Shown: positions 26,651 to 36,183, counted from the first letter of the stretch. The stretch: DNA of 64,000 nt from Ignavibacteria bacterium (GCA_019694675.1 JAIBBK010000087.1:1-64000), one strand, 5' to 3'. Translations and numbers: made by a program. The notes: generated by a model not told the origin, from the sequence alone.

Positions 26651-27556
26651 TTAGAAGTTTACTCCGAGTGAGATGGCGTTGGAAGTTCCGAAACCGTCCG
26701 AGTAAGGAATGAAAGCATAATCAACCGACCATGCCTGATATTTGAAACCAATGCCTGTAGTGATGTTCTTGTTATCATATCCCGACTGATACCCGAGCCT
26801 CAGAAACAGAAAGTCATTGTATGCAGCCTCTGCTCCCGAGTGAAGATGAAACGTGCCGCCGGACAGGACCTGGAATCCTTCGGCTGCCGCAAGCACAGAC
26901 AATGATTTCGAAGCCTTGAATTTATAACTGCCTCCGAACCTGACAAGCGAAGGAAGTTTTGTGCTTACGGTCTTGAGTTCGCTGATGGAACCGAGATTGG
27001 AAACAGAAAAGGACAGGCTGTAATTGCCCTTGGAATAATTTGTGCCCAGGTCAAATGAGAATCCTGAAGCATCATCCACATATATCTTTTCATATATGAG
27101 CTTTCCGGTGAGACCCACAGAAACATTGTCGGCGATCATGTATCCTATTGAAAGGCCGGCGGAAAGATTTCTTGAATCAAAAGTCTCGACCGCCGCACCC
27201 GGAGTGTTCCTCACTTCTATATCACTCACAGAAGTCGTAAAGAACCCAAGTCCGAAAGCGAGTTTCTTTCCGGAAGGGAATTTAGCGGCGATGAAATCCG
27301 TATTCATGTCCTGCACGGAGAAGTTGTGCATGAGTATCACATTTCCGTTTCCGCCCACCACAAGCCTTGCAGGATTGTATATGTAAGCGGATGCGTCAGT
27401 GGTAACGGAGGAATACGCCTCACCCATTCCTAAGGACCTTGCACCTCCGCCAAGTTTAAGGAATGAAAGGCCCGTGCTTGCGGCGCCGTCGTTCTGTGCA
27501 AATGAATTTGCGCAGAAAGAAAGTGCAACTATTATCAGAGAAAGCTTCTTCATCAT
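26651..27556 (-). CDS. PorV/PorQ-family outer-membrane protein (first of a tandem pair)
   Basis: 301 residues with a signal peptide (MMKKLSLIIVALSFCANSFAQ) and the family opening GLSFLKLGGGARSLGMGEAYS...NPARL at about 30-65. The remainder alternates strands of a FadL-like beta-barrel and ends in a phenylalanine (SLGVNF), the usual sign of an outer-membrane barrel. PorV serves as a shuttle between the T9SS translocon and the attachment complex. Several paralogues are usual in this phylum and their roles differ, so I do not assign a symbol. Its ATG overlaps the stop of the next PorV-like gene by four bases. Confidence 0.88.
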   Translation of the reverse strand: MMKKLSLIIVALSFCANSFAQNDGAASTGLSFLKLGGGARSLGMGEAYSSVTTDASAYIYNPARLVVGGNGNVILMHNFSVQDMNTDFIAAKFPSGKKLAFGLGFFTTSVSDIEVRNTPGAAVETFDSRNLSAGLSIGYMIADNVSVGLTGKLIYEKIYVDDASGFSFDLGTNYSKGNYSLSFSVSNLGSISELKTVSTKLPSLVRFGGSYKFKASKSLSVLAAAEGFQVLSGGTFHLHSGAEAAYNDFLFLRLGYQSGYDNKNITTGIGFKYQAWSVDYAFIPYSDGFGTSNAISLGVNF

Positions 27557-28596
27557 TTGAATTTAAAAACTAGTGTAATATTCTGCAGAGCATCATGCGT
27601 GAACGGCTCAAGCTGAAATGAATAATCCAGCCCAAGGTTTATGGTTTTTGAAAAACTCTTATCAAGACCGATCCCGAAAGTTGGCTTCAGGTTGCCGGTA
27701 ATATCGTCAGCGCTGAAATCAATCCTGTCAAGGCCTGCCCTGAATTTCACCTGAGGAATCACATTGATCTCCGTTCCTATCCGGAGCACGGTGTTGTTGC
27801 TCTTATCTGCAACAACTCCCAGCGAATCAGGGGCAGAGTCAGGGTTAAAATATTGCTGAAGTGCGAGAGAAACAATACCGATGTTTTTCGGAAGAAGATA
27901 GCTTGCTCCGAGATCAAGGGTCTTCGGGAACTTGTCCTCCGTTGTGTTTCCAAGACTGCCGTATATCTCGGAAGTCCTCCACTCATATTTTGCACCGATG
28001 TCTTTGTATGAAAATCCGAATGCCAGATTCGGTGATGCCTTGTACATTGCGCCGATGTCGAGTGCAAATGAAGTTGTGGTAACTTCCTCATAAAGCTTTG
28101 AATAGTACAGCTTGAAGCCCACTCCAAGCGACAACTGCTCGCTGAGCAGAAATGCGGTGCCGAGATAGAACTCATTCTCAAAAGTTGAAAGTTCGCCAAG
28201 CTGTCTTGTATCGTTGTCCCTGCCGTCAATATCCGAAACTCCCGCATTAAGCCAAGCAAGTGTAATTCCCGCGCCTCCCTGCTTCTGCTTGGGCAGTTTG
28301 AACTTCTTGGTGAATCCGAGATAATTATGCTTCCTGTCAAGGCTCATAAAAGTATAGCCGAGATTCACAACTCCATCCGTCTGAAACGCTGCAAGAGCGG
28401 GATTGTAGATGCCATTGATGCTTCCGAATATGTCAGAGACCATTGCATTTCCCATCGAAAGGCCCCTTGCTCCGAAACCAATTCTGGAAAAACTTCCGGC
28501 GTAAGATCCGAGCTGTGCATGGCTGAGCTGACTGACAGCAATCAGTAAGAACAGTATCAGAAGCAATCTCTTCATATTTTTCTTTGGCCTGTTCAT
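27553..28596 (-). CDS. PorV/PorQ-family outer-membrane protein (second of the pair)
   Basis: About 347 residues. The frame opens further upstream, but a start at 28596 (or at 28575) gives a proper signal peptide, MKRLLLILFLLIAVSQLSHAQ, and lies just after the stop of the preceding gene at 28601. The mature N-terminus has FSRIGFGARGLSMGNAMVSD and YNPALAAFQ, the PorV/PorQ signature. It has beta-barrel strand alternation and a C-terminal aromatic residue (VFKFK). It differs clearly from the adjacent paralogue in the rest of the barrel, so this is an old duplication rather than a recent one. Confidence 0.87.
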   Translation of the reverse strand: MNRPKKNMKRLLLILFLLIAVSQLSHAQLGSYAGSFSRIGFGARGLSMGNAMVSDIFGSINGIYNPALAAFQTDGVVNLGYTFMSLDRKHNYLGFTKKFKLPKQKQGGAGITLAWLNAGVSDIDGRDNDTRQLGELSTFENEFYLGTAFLLSEQLSLGVGFKLYYSKLYEEVTTTSFALDIGAMYKASPNLAFGFSYKDIGAKYEWRTSEIYGSLGNTTEDKFPKTLDLGASYLLPKNIGIVSLALQQYFNPDSAPDSLGVVADKSNNTVLRIGTEINVIPQVKFRAGLDRIDFSADDITGNLKPTFGIGLDKSFSKTINLGLDYSFQLEPFTHDALQNITLVFKFK

Positions 28597-28600
28597 AATT

Positions 28601-30232
28601 TCACTGAAGTAAAAGTATTTTACCCCATACTTCATCCATGCCTTCAATTTCTATCCTGTAAAAGTACACTCCGTTGGCGGCGATCGCACCGTTGTCGTTC
28701 TTCCCGTCCCATGCGGTGAATAGCTCGCCGGTTCCCGTCCTTGTCGCATTCTGTATGAGCACCCGCACCGGATTCATAGCGAAGTCGAATATCTTTATGG
28801 TCACCTTGGATTCGCTCAGAGTACTCTTGTAGAAGATCCTCGTCACCTCATCATCAGGCGCAAAGGGATTCGGAGCGGCATATGTCTTGATATCAGATGA
28901 CAGATTGATCGGGTCTATCCTCCTCAGGATCCTCCATTTGTCTATCCATGGCTGTCCAAGTTCCCTTGTTTGAAGAAGGCCGTCTGCACTTCCAAAATAG
29001 AGCGTGTCTCCAAAGTGATTGCCGCAGTAGAACTGGCTTGTCCTCAGCACGTCTTTTGTCCGCTCATCATAAATGAGGCCGGGCTTTGCCCAGTTGAAAT
29101 TGCCAAAGTAAGACCTCCAGATACCGGCATCCGTATATCCGTACACAATGGAGTCCTTGAATGACATGCCGTTGGGTTTGAGATCATTCAGCGTTGATAT
29201 CCAGTTCGCTCCGCCGTTAGATGAAAAGCTCATGGCATCATATTCAGCGGATGATTCCGCCCTTCTTGTTGCTCCCCAGACTATCTCCCTGCCTCCGTAT
29301 CGCTGCACATCGAGACTCACCACGAAATTGCCCGAAATACCGTTGCCTGAAGCCGTGGGATCGGTGTTCTGAAAGTTGTATTTCCTCCAGTTCACTCCCC
29401 AGCTCGTTGACTTGTTGATACCGTCCGCAGTGCCCACATAAAGTGTTGAATCATTCACCGCCACAATTGAAAACACCCTGTGATTCAGGTTGTCCCTCGG
29501 ATTCAGTCCGAAAGTATATCCGCTTTCATTGATATTGATGCTGTCGAGATTGTCGGGCGGCAGAAGCACTCTTTGCCAAGTAGCTCCGTAGTCGGTTGAT
29601 CTTCTCAGTCCGCCTGCGAAAGAACATATCCAGATCACGAAATTCGACGGGTCATTCTGCGCACGTGTCACGGCAATATCGTAGGAAAGGTTCTGCTGTC
29701 TTACAACCACAGGCAAAGCGTATATCCTGTTGCTTCCGTAATTCACAATGGAGTCGGCGTTTCCGTCAATTGGCTGAGGATATGAATTCCAGTTCAGCCC
29801 GCGGTCCGTTGAGACCTTGATGCCTGTTCCCGTAGGAACCGATGAGCCGTTGATCTCTTCGCTTACGGCGGTTGATGCCACTACCATGTTTGCAAAAACC
29901 GTCAGGCCTGCAATATCGTCTTCGCCGAACGGTGCGATCCCGAAGTAATCGTCAAAGGAGGAGAAATTATCTGTTGTCCTCATCAGCCCGTTTCCTGTAC
30001 CGAACCATACTGTGTCTCCGCTCTTCAGGATATCGGTAATGAAGTTGCTTATGGGTGTGGCAGACTTATTTGGAGTTACAGTGACAGTTAAGGCATTGTT
30101 CCCGTTTCGGTATGAATAATTGTCTCCGGCCTTGAACTTTTCAAGTACAAATACATCAGGAACGTTCATATACTGCGCGTATCCTGCGGCAGTGAACATA
30201 ATAAAAGCAAGAGTAAGGATCAGCCTGTTCAT
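28601..30232 (-). CDS. Secreted BNR-repeat protein with C-terminal FlgD-like Ig domain
   Basis: 543 residues from the ATG at 30232, which overlaps the stop of the lipoprotein gene (ATGA) and gives the signal peptide MNRLILTLAFIMFTAAGYAQ; the upstream extension of the frame is not needed. The body shows beta-propeller/BNR-like repeats, such as STDRGLNWNSYP, STDYGATWQRV, STSWGVNWRKY and SSNGGANWIS, each an Asp-box-like turn. The end has the FlgD-type Ig fold with VTIKIFDFAMNPVR and AWDGKNDNGAIAANGVYFYRIE. Such ends are common on T9SS-exported proteins of this group. Probably an extracellular, cell-surface protein; no enzyme residues identified. Confidence 0.82.
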   Translation of the reverse strand: MNRLILTLAFIMFTAAGYAQYMNVPDVFVLEKFKAGDNYSYRNGNNALTVTVTPNKSATPISNFITDILKSGDTVWFGTGNGLMRTTDNFSSFDDYFGIAPFGEDDIAGLTVFANMVVASTAVSEEINGSSVPTGTGIKVSTDRGLNWNSYPQPIDGNADSIVNYGSNRIYALPVVVRQQNLSYDIAVTRAQNDPSNFVIWICSFAGGLRRSTDYGATWQRVLLPPDNLDSININESGYTFGLNPRDNLNHRVFSIVAVNDSTLYVGTADGINKSTSWGVNWRKYNFQNTDPTASGNGISGNFVVSLDVQRYGGREIVWGATRRAESSAEYDAMSFSSNGGANWISTLNDLKPNGMSFKDSIVYGYTDAGIWRSYFGNFNWAKPGLIYDERTKDVLRTSQFYCGNHFGDTLYFGSADGLLQTRELGQPWIDKWRILRRIDPINLSSDIKTYAAPNPFAPDDEVTRIFYKSTLSESKVTIKIFDFAMNPVRVLIQNATRTGTGELFTAWDGKNDNGAIAANGVYFYRIEIEGMDEVWGKILLLQ

Positions 30233-31077
30233 CTCGGCGAAATGAATTTGATGCTGTCTCTCAATGGCGCGCTGAGAATGTTTGAATTGTCTCTGGCAGT
30301 GAAAGTGTACTTGAAATAGCCGTATGAACTCGGATCTGTGCTGTATGAAACATAATTTGAGAATGAATAAACTCCATTGCCCGAACCTGACATCGGAATT
30401 GCCGGAAGGGTCACACCGTTTGGCCTGACTGTTACAAAACTCACATCCCTTATATCGCAAAGGCCATCAGGATCATTCACATTCACGGTGATCGTAAGCA
30501 GGGTTGAATCTCCCGGAAGCGGTCTGACTACGCTGTCAGGCAGGCTTGAAGAAATCACTGACGGTGGCTGATTTGCGGTATTGACCACATAGAAAGAGGA
30601 AGTGATGAGATTACTGAAAAGCCCCGAAGTGTTTTCGCAGACAACCTCCATGTCGTAAGTTCCGACCAGCAGACATTGAATATTATCAATGTTTATACTG
30701 CCTGTATATGTCATATCTCCCGCCACAGTATCCGGACCTGATCCGTTGTCATAAAGCTGAAATACGCCGGCTGTTGCGTTCAGCGGATCAAGCACGGTGC
30801 ATTTTGCGGAAGAGATCTGCTCTCCGCCGTTAAGGTTCACTTTGACGCGCACAATGAGGTTTATCAGGGGAGATGATGATGTCGTAAGGACCGTATCCTT
30901 TGAAAGAACAAGGTCAGAGATCACCGGAGATGCAAGTGATGGATCTAAGATCTCGTCGCTTTCCTTTTCACAGGAAGACAAAAAAAGCGCTGCGGCCAAC
31001 ATCATGACCGCAGCGTATATTTTTATGAACTTTGGCGACTTATTAATAATCAAAAAATTTGCTGAGCTGAAATTCAA
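30229..31077 (-). CDS. Lipoprotein with Ig-like segments
   Basis: 282 residues. A hydrophobic N-terminal stretch ends in the lipobox LFLSSCEK (near residue 36), so it is a lipoprotein; the Met at 24-25 could be the real start. Two Ig-like or cadherin-like modules follow (about 55-165 and 170-282), the second beginning after NQPPSVISSSLPDS and containing VNDPDGLCDIRDVSF, a calcium-like acidic loop. No enzyme motif is seen. It overlaps the BNR protein gene downstream by four bases, and the two may form a surface pair. Confidence 0.7.
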   Translation of the reverse strand: MNFSSANFLIINKSPKFIKIYAAVMMLAAALFLSSCEKESDEILDPSLASPVISDLVLSKDTVLTTSSSPLINLIVRVKVNLNGGEQISSAKCTVLDPLNATAGVFQLYDNGSGPDTVAGDMTYTGSINIDNIQCLLVGTYDMEVVCENTSGLFSNLITSSFYVVNTANQPPSVISSSLPDSVVRPLPGDSTLLTITVNVNDPDGLCDIRDVSFVTVRPNGVTLPAIPMSGSGNGVYSFSNYVSYSTDPSSYGYFKYTFTARDNSNILSAPLRDSIKFISPR

Positions 31078-31119
31078 GCGACCGAAATGAGCTCATACCA
31101 TTTCAGCCCGAAGGAAACT

Positions 31120-31911
31120 TTACCTTGTCCTTATGATCCTCTTGGCATCAGGATAAATATTCAAACCGACATCAACGCTGACCATGCCGATGTACCTTTT
31201 GAATCCCGGGCCTGAAGCGGGATCATCACCGTCGTTCAGATTAACGTCCTCTGTCTGGCCAAGTTCGGGTTTTGCATTATCGTCGTTGAACAGATTCATA
31301 AGGTTATACCTTGCACCAAGATTGATTCCGAGATTTCTGTTCTTGTTCTTGATTATGAACTCAAGCCCGGACTTCACCTCAAGCCCAACTCTGAATGAAG
31401 ACTCTATGCTTCTCGGAATAGTGGACAACTGATTTGTTGTCCCCGGAGTGAACTTTCCCGAGATAAAATTGGCTGTCACACCGCCGCCGTAATAGCTTCT
31501 GAAAGTTGATGTTCCGAAAAAGAGATACTCATACCCTCCTGCAATTGTCACAATGTCGTAGCTTGTTTTATTCGCATCCGATTCAAAATCACTGTTCGTC
31601 ATTCCCTTGTAATCAAATCCAAGATAGATCCTGTCCTGCTTCTTCTTTCCCAAACCATACTTCAGATTCAGGTACGCTCCCCAGCCCCATCTCATCCCGT
31701 AATTGTCCTTCAGGATCATGGAAGGATCGGAGTAATTAGCCCGGCCGTATGCATCATTTGTTGCCAGGTTCCAGACTCCTCCAAACCCGATCGTCCATGC
31801 CGGTTTAATGTACTCGGCAAACTTCCTGGGTGTGGTTGTGGTTAGCTGCTGGGCATCCGCAGAACCAACCGCAAATACTACTAACATTAAAACCAGAATT
31901 GTTCTTTTCAT
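31120..31911 (-). CDS. Outer-membrane beta-barrel protein
   Basis: 263 residues from the ATG at 31911, which is preceded by aaggaacc and gives the signal peptide MKRTILVLMLVVFAVGSADAQ. The rest is rich in alternating polar and hydrophobic residues with turns of Gly/Asn (FGGVWNLATNDAYGRANYSD, GLGKKKQDRIYLGFDYKG), as in 8-12-strand outer-membrane barrels. It may bind or transport a small ligand; nothing identifies it. It is the first gene of the 13-kb leftward cluster and has its own promoter-like sequence. Confidence 0.7.
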   Translation of the reverse strand: MKRTILVLMLVVFAVGSADAQQLTTTTPRKFAEYIKPAWTIGFGGVWNLATNDAYGRANYSDPSMILKDNYGMRWGWGAYLNLKYGLGKKKQDRIYLGFDYKGMTNSDFESDANKTSYDIVTIAGGYEYLFFGTSTFRSYYGGGVTANFISGKFTPGTTNQLSTIPRSIESSFRVGLEVKSGLEFIIKNKNRNLGINLGARYNLMNLFNDDNAKPELGQTEDVNLNDGDDPASGPGFKRYIGMVSVDVGLNIYPDAKRIIRTR

Positions 31912-31959
31912 ATGGTTCCTTTCGAAGGTAAAGTATGAGTAAGGTTTGATTTTTGCAGC

Positions 31960-31989
31960 CAAATTAGTATTTTGACTCCTAACAATCAA
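31960..31989 (-). promoter_or_regulatory. Probable promoter of the 31911-18764 gene cluster
   Basis: Read on the minus strand, TTG (31989-31987) and TAATTTG (31966-31960) are separated by 20 bases, close to the Bacteroidota promoter form. The ATG at 31911 lies about 48 bases downstream of the second box. Confidence 0.45.
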
Positions 31990-32030
31990 GTAAGTATTCG
32001 CCAAGTGCGACAGGCTGTTAATCGTTCATG

Positions 32031-32038
32031 TATATTTG
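32031..32038 (+). promoter_or_regulatory. Promoter -7 box upstream of the acyl-CoA synthetase
   Basis: TATATTTG matches the TAnnTTTG box of Bacteroidota exactly. No good TTG box lies about 20 bases upstream, so it may depend on an activator. It is 62 bases before the TTG start at 32100, in the divergent region with the beta-barrel gene. Confidence 0.4.
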
Positions 32039-32099
32039 TTACAGCACAGTATTGCGGCCGCTAACAACAGCGGTTCACGCATAAACCATCTTTAAAATT

Positions 32100-33902
32100 T
32101 TGGATCTTTTTGAGCTAAATGGGACCCGGACCCTGACCGGATTGCTTCTGAAATATTCCGGGCATTCCATTTCAAGGAATGTATTCTTTTCAAAATCAGG
32201 CGAAAGGTACACCGGCAGAAGCATTGAGAATCTACTGTCATCAGTTTATGACCTTTGCGGCAGATTTCGTGAATGGGGATTGAAGAAAGGTGACAGAGCG
32301 GCAATAATCTCCGACAACAGATTTGAATGGGCAGTTTTTGACTTTGCCTGCATGTTCAGCGGTTTGATCAGCGTTCCGCTGTATCCGAGTCTTGAGGTCT
32401 CTCAGATCAGGTATATCATCAATGACTCCGGATCCCGCGTTTGCTTTGTTTCAGGCAAGCATCTGCTTGACAAGATCATCTCAATATCAGGCGAGTTGAA
32501 TGAGCTTCATGAGATCGTATGCTTCTTTCCGGTAAGCGAAATCCCCGCAATTCCGAATCTGCGCCTGCACAGTTTTGAAAACATTGTGCGGCTCAGCAAT
32601 CCGGAAAGTATGGGGATCGTGATCAATGAGCTTAATGCGCTTTCCGCTGATGTTGATGAGAACGACGTTCTTACAATAATATACACTTCGGGAACCACGG
32701 GCGTGCCGAAAGGAGTAATGCTGACTCACAAGAATTTATATTCAAATGTTGAGTCATGCAGGAAAGTTCTGCCAATCACCGAAGAAGATAATTTTCTCTC
32801 ATATCTGCCTTACTCTCACAGTTATGAAAGAACCGCCGGGTATTACCTTGCGCTATTTTCCGGATCGAGGATCTTCTATGCACAGAACATTGAAACGCTT
32901 ACATCGCAGATGCCTGAGGTCAAACCCACTATAATGATGACCGTTCCCAGGCTTCTAGACAAGATCTACAACAGGTTGCTGAGAAGTTCAGACGATATGC
33001 CTTCAGGCCTGAAGAAGAAGCTGTTTGAGAACGCTGTCAGCATGGCTCTTGAAAGAACGGTAAGTAAGTCATCTTTGAAATGGAAAATTGCAGATGCACT
33101 GGTGTATTCGAAGATCAGGGAGAAGACCGGAGGCCGGCTCCGGTTCTTTGTTTCCGGGGGCGGAGCATTGAACAAGAATATCGGTGAGTTCTTTGAATAC
33201 ATTGGGATCAGAACTCTGGAGGGATACGGACTTACGGAAACATCGCCTGTGATCTCCGTTAATCCGCTGGAAAAGAACAAATACGGTACGGTTGGCCCCC
33301 CTCTTTACGGAGTCAGTGTCCGACTTTCGGATGAGAACGAAATCCTTGTTAAGGGGGATCTTCTCATGAAGGGGTATTACAAAGATGAGGTATCCACTGC
33401 CGCGATCATAAAGGACGGCTGGCTCTTCACTGGAGATATCGGTGAGATAGATGAAGACGGTTACATCAGGATCACAGACAGGAAGAAGTCTCTGTTCAAG
33501 ACATCGGGAGGAAAGTATGTTGCGCCCGGACCGCTGGAAGACCTGATCATGACCTTGCCTTACGCAGAGTCAGCAATGGTCACAGGCGACGGAAGAATGT
33601 ATGTGACTGCATTGATAGTGCCACAGAGGAATGAGCTTCTTATATTTGCCGCGAAGAACGGCGTCCACTTCAACGAGTATGAGGATTTGTTCGGCAATGC
33701 AAGGCTTCATGAGCTGATACAGAAGGACATTGACAGGGTGCAGAAGAGCATTTCCGGATATGAGCGGGTCAGAAAGTTTACGCTGATCAGAGAGCCGTTT
33801 TCGATAGAGGGCGGCGAACTAACGCCCACGCTTAAGGTGAAGAGAAAGTTTGTGGAGAAGAAGTACTCGGATGAGATCGGAAAGATGTATCTGAATGTGT
33901 GA
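32100..33902 (+). CDS. Long-chain acyl-CoA synthetase (AMP-forming)
   Basis: Activates fatty acids with ATP and CoA. 600 residues. The P-loop is TIIYTSGTTGVPKGVMLTHK at about 196-215, with GGGALNKNIGEFFEYIGI and EGYGLTETSP as the acyl-adenylate site. The hinge follows in GDIGEIDEDGYIRITDRKK and the catalytic lysine near the end in PTLKVKRK. It matches the long (600-residue) FadD15-like group of bacteria, which can feed either phospholipid or beta-oxidation use. The start is TTG at 32100. No neighbours of fatty-acid degradation are present. Confidence 0.93.
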   Translation: MDLFELNGTRTLTGLLLKYSGHSISRNVFFSKSGERYTGRSIENLLSSVYDLCGRFREWGLKKGDRAAIISDNRFEWAVFDFACMFSGLISVPLYPSLEVSQIRYIINDSGSRVCFVSGKHLLDKIISISGELNELHEIVCFFPVSEIPAIPNLRLHSFENIVRLSNPESMGIVINELNALSADVDENDVLTIIYTSGTTGVPKGVMLTHKNLYSNVESCRKVLPITEEDNFLSYLPYSHSYERTAGYYLALFSGSRIFYAQNIETLTSQMPEVKPTIMMTVPRLLDKIYNRLLRSSDDMPSGLKKKLFENAVSMALERTVSKSSLKWKIADALVYSKIREKTGGRLRFFVSGGGALNKNIGEFFEYIGIRTLEGYGLTETSPVISVNPLEKNKYGTVGPPLYGVSVRLSDENEILVKGDLLMKGYYKDEVSTAAIIKDGWLFTGDIGEIDEDGYIRITDRKKSLFKTSGGKYVAPGPLEDLIMTLPYAESAMVTGDGRMYVTALIVPQRNELLIFAAKNGVHFNEYEDLFGNARLHELIQKDIDRVQKSISGYERVRKFTLIREPFSIEGGELTPTLKVKRKFVEKKYSDEIGKMYLNV

Positions 33903-33931
33903 GAAGTGAATCTTGCTTCTGCAAAGAAAAA

Positions 33932-33961
33932 GGCGGCGGGCAATATATATTGCCCGCCGCC
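33932..33961 (-). terminator. Terminator hairpin, perfect 30-bp palindrome
   Basis: The two 15-base arms ggcggcgggcaatat / atattgcccgccgcc are perfectly complementary. Leftward it is followed by tttttcttt, so it should terminate the minus-strand beta-helix gene that ends at 33981. Rightward it has no T-run, so its effect on the acyl-CoA synthetase transcript is less clear. Confidence 0.85.
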
Positions 33962-33980
33962 CCGCCTAAGAACCATCCCC

Positions 33981-36032
33981 CTACGGCCGCACTACCCCAA
34001 CAAATGCAAAAGCATTGTTGTCTGCAAATGTAAGGTCAGTTCCGTCCACCGACTGATCGCCGTTAAGGTCAGTTACAACATAACCCGAAACAAAATTGAA
34101 TGCATCGTTGTCAATCAGGCTCAGGTCACCTGCGTCAACTGTGCCGTCCTGGTTCGGGTCGCCTGTATAGAAGGAGTATTTTCCTCCCACAAGGACCATG
34201 TTGCTTCCGAACGCCTGGGTTGCCGCCGCAGTGAAATCATAGTTGAGAACTCCGCCGGTGAATACTTCGCCTCCGGACTTGCTCCAGGTTTCAATAGAAT
34301 TCCTGTGATTTACCACTATGTAATAATTCACTCCGTTCACGGCCTTGGCAAAGTTCACTGCCGCAGTTCCTGTGGGGCTGAGATAAGCCTTTGACATTTC
34401 GACCAGATCATACGGGCTTGTTGCGTTTCTTAATGAAACAAATACCGTATCCTGAACCGGAGAGTATGCTTCGAGATTCACAGTAAGGTTCAGTGTTGAA
34501 AGCGTGAATGCCGCTGACTCGTCTGCGCCTTTATAAGGGAAGCTCCCGCTCCTTGCATTGCCGTCAATGTCAGTCGTAATTCCGGCAACCGGCCTCGCAC
34601 TCAGGTCTGCGTCTCCAATTGATGCTCCTGCAAGATGAAGGTCAGATGCAGATACGAAATTCACATTCTTGAATCTCACATTATTCTCGCCTGACACTGC
34701 AATGTATGATGCTGTGGTTACATAACCCGTTGAATCCCAGGTTACGGGGAATGAACCGCTTGCCGATGCAAAGTAGCAGTTATAGTCAATGTCAAGATTG
34801 CCGTCGATCCCGTTGAATGCCCCGCCTGCATGTATCACGCCGACTGTGCCGCCTGTTCTGTTGTTCACACAAATATTGTTCCTCTGGCTGTAGTTCATTC
34901 CGGCGTTTGTCGACTGTTTCACTATTCCTGCCGAGACAAGCCTTCCGGCAACTCCTCCGGTCTGTGCTCCTCCGATGAGAACAGTATTGTAATGGATGTT
35001 CAGGTTGTAGCCTTCGGTTGTTCCTGTCGTGTAAATTCCGAAAGTGCTTGCAGCATTAAGATTGTTCAGGTTCAGTGCAACGAAATTATTGTATATGTCA
35101 ATCATTGAACCGGTTCCGGGAAGAGCTGCGGTGTAAATTCCCCTGATTGCAAGAGAGGTAGATGTTGAGGTCGAGCCAATATCTATGACTTTATTATTCC
35201 TGATTGTGAATTGTGCGGAATCAAGAGTGCTCTGCAGACTTATGCCGGAGGGATTAGTAACATTATACCCTGTTGTTGAGATCGTATTTCCTTCAACCAG
35301 CATGCTTTTTGTTCCGCCCAGCATCCACACACCCGCAAAACCGAAGTTTGTGATGTTGCATGATGTGACTCTGTTGTTTCTGTTGGGATTAGCAGTGGTT
35401 CCGTCTGAACCTACGCCCGACCTGCCTCCTGAAATGAAGCAGTACTCAACCGCATTATCTGAGTTACCGCCGGCCTCTGTTGCTGACGTGCTGAACTCAA
35501 GGGTCCTCGGCCCTGCAGAGTTCTGTGTAGCGTTGAAAAGTTTACAGTATCTGACAACATTGTTTGTTGATCCGTTTGTCATCTCCACTGTGTTTGCGGA
35601 TGTCCCTGAAGTTGCATTGTTTCTTATCTCCAGATCCTCGGTCGTGCCCGTGCCTCCCGGCCTTCCGTCAATTATTATGAAATCCGCGTTGTCTATTACC
35701 ACAATTCCTGCGCTGTTGCTCCCGGATATCACTTCGCCGGTGTTGCCGGCATCAGGGCGTATTGTGATCGTGTTGGCTGAACTGCTGCCGGTCCTCTGCC
35801 CTAGAGTGATCGGAAGCACTTCATTTGCACCGGTGTAAGCGCTGAGGATCTCGATAATGTATGCCTGTGAAATGGTGCCGGGGATTGCGTTATAAGCTTC
35901 CTCCACACTGCTGTGAGTGCTTATCAGCGAACCGTTGCCGTCCTGAAGTTCAACTGAGCCGGCCTGCGAGTATGCTTTCCCTCCGATAACGAGAATCAGA
36001 AAAGAAAACAGAAATCTGAAATTGTTTTTCAT
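33981..36032 (-). CDS. Secreted parallel beta-helix protein with dockerin-like C-terminus
   Basis: 683 residues. Signal peptide MKNNFRFLFSFLILVIGGKAYSQ. Residues about 60-440 are a right-handed beta-helix of the kind in pectate-lyase-like proteins, with repeated asparagine ladders (NVVRYCKLFNA, NNRVTSCNITNF, MLVEGNTIS). The C-terminal part (about 615-683) carries two EF-hand/dockerin-like loops, DPNQDGTVDAGD and DLNGDQSVDGTD, each followed by a short helix with NDAFNFV or NNAFAFV. A paralogue lies at 43967. No catalytic residues could be assigned, so a surface-adhesin or polysaccharide-binding role is as likely as enzymatic activity. Export is inferred from the signal peptide; no classic T9SS sorting motif follows the dockerin-like pair. 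Confidence 0.82.
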   Translation of the reverse strand: MKNNFRFLFSFLILVIGGKAYSQAGSVELQDGNGSLISTHSSVEEAYNAIPGTISQAYIIEILSAYTGANEVLPITLGQRTGSSSANTITIRPDAGNTGEVISGSNSAGIVVIDNADFIIIDGRPGGTGTTEDLEIRNNATSGTSANTVEMTNGSTNNVVRYCKLFNATQNSAGPRTLEFSTSATEAGGNSDNAVEYCFISGGRSGVGSDGTTANPNRNNRVTSCNITNFGFAGVWMLGGTKSMLVEGNTISTTGYNVTNPSGISLQSTLDSAQFTIRNNKVIDIGSTSTSTSLAIRGIYTAALPGTGSMIDIYNNFVALNLNNLNAASTFGIYTTGTTEGYNLNIHYNTVLIGGAQTGGVAGRLVSAGIVKQSTNAGMNYSQRNNICVNNRTGGTVGVIHAGGAFNGIDGNLDIDYNCYFASASGSFPVTWDSTGYVTTASYIAVSGENNVRFKNVNFVSASDLHLAGASIGDADLSARPVAGITTDIDGNARSGSFPYKGADESAAFTLSTLNLTVNLEAYSPVQDTVFVSLRNATSPYDLVEMSKAYLSPTGTAAVNFAKAVNGVNYYIVVNHRNSIETWSKSGGEVFTGGVLNYDFTAAATQAFGSNMVLVGGKYSFYTGDPNQDGTVDAGDLSLIDNDAFNFVSGYVVTDLNGDQSVDGTDLTFADNNAFAFVGVVRP

Positions 36033-36183
36033 GATGAAAGTTGATTTGATTAGGGCTCTAAATTTAAGTCAATATGTATTGAATTCCAATTGACGAAATC
36101 CACGTATAATACGGAAGTCTTGTTTTAAGCCGCAAGGGGCATTTTTCCATTAACATTATTATTGCAAAAATCTATATTGCCCC

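Noticed and set aside
28597..28647. Upstream start for the second PorV-like protein
   Set aside because: It would overlap the previous gene and place 17-24 residues before the signal peptide.
35185..35838. 217-codon plus-strand ORF
   Set aside because: Antisense to the beta-helix gene with no motif; arises from its repetitive sequence.
36090..36110. TTGACG and TATAAT before nuoA as a sigma-70 promoter
   Set aside because: Only nine bases separate the two boxes; the alternative TTGAAT gives 20, also not 17.
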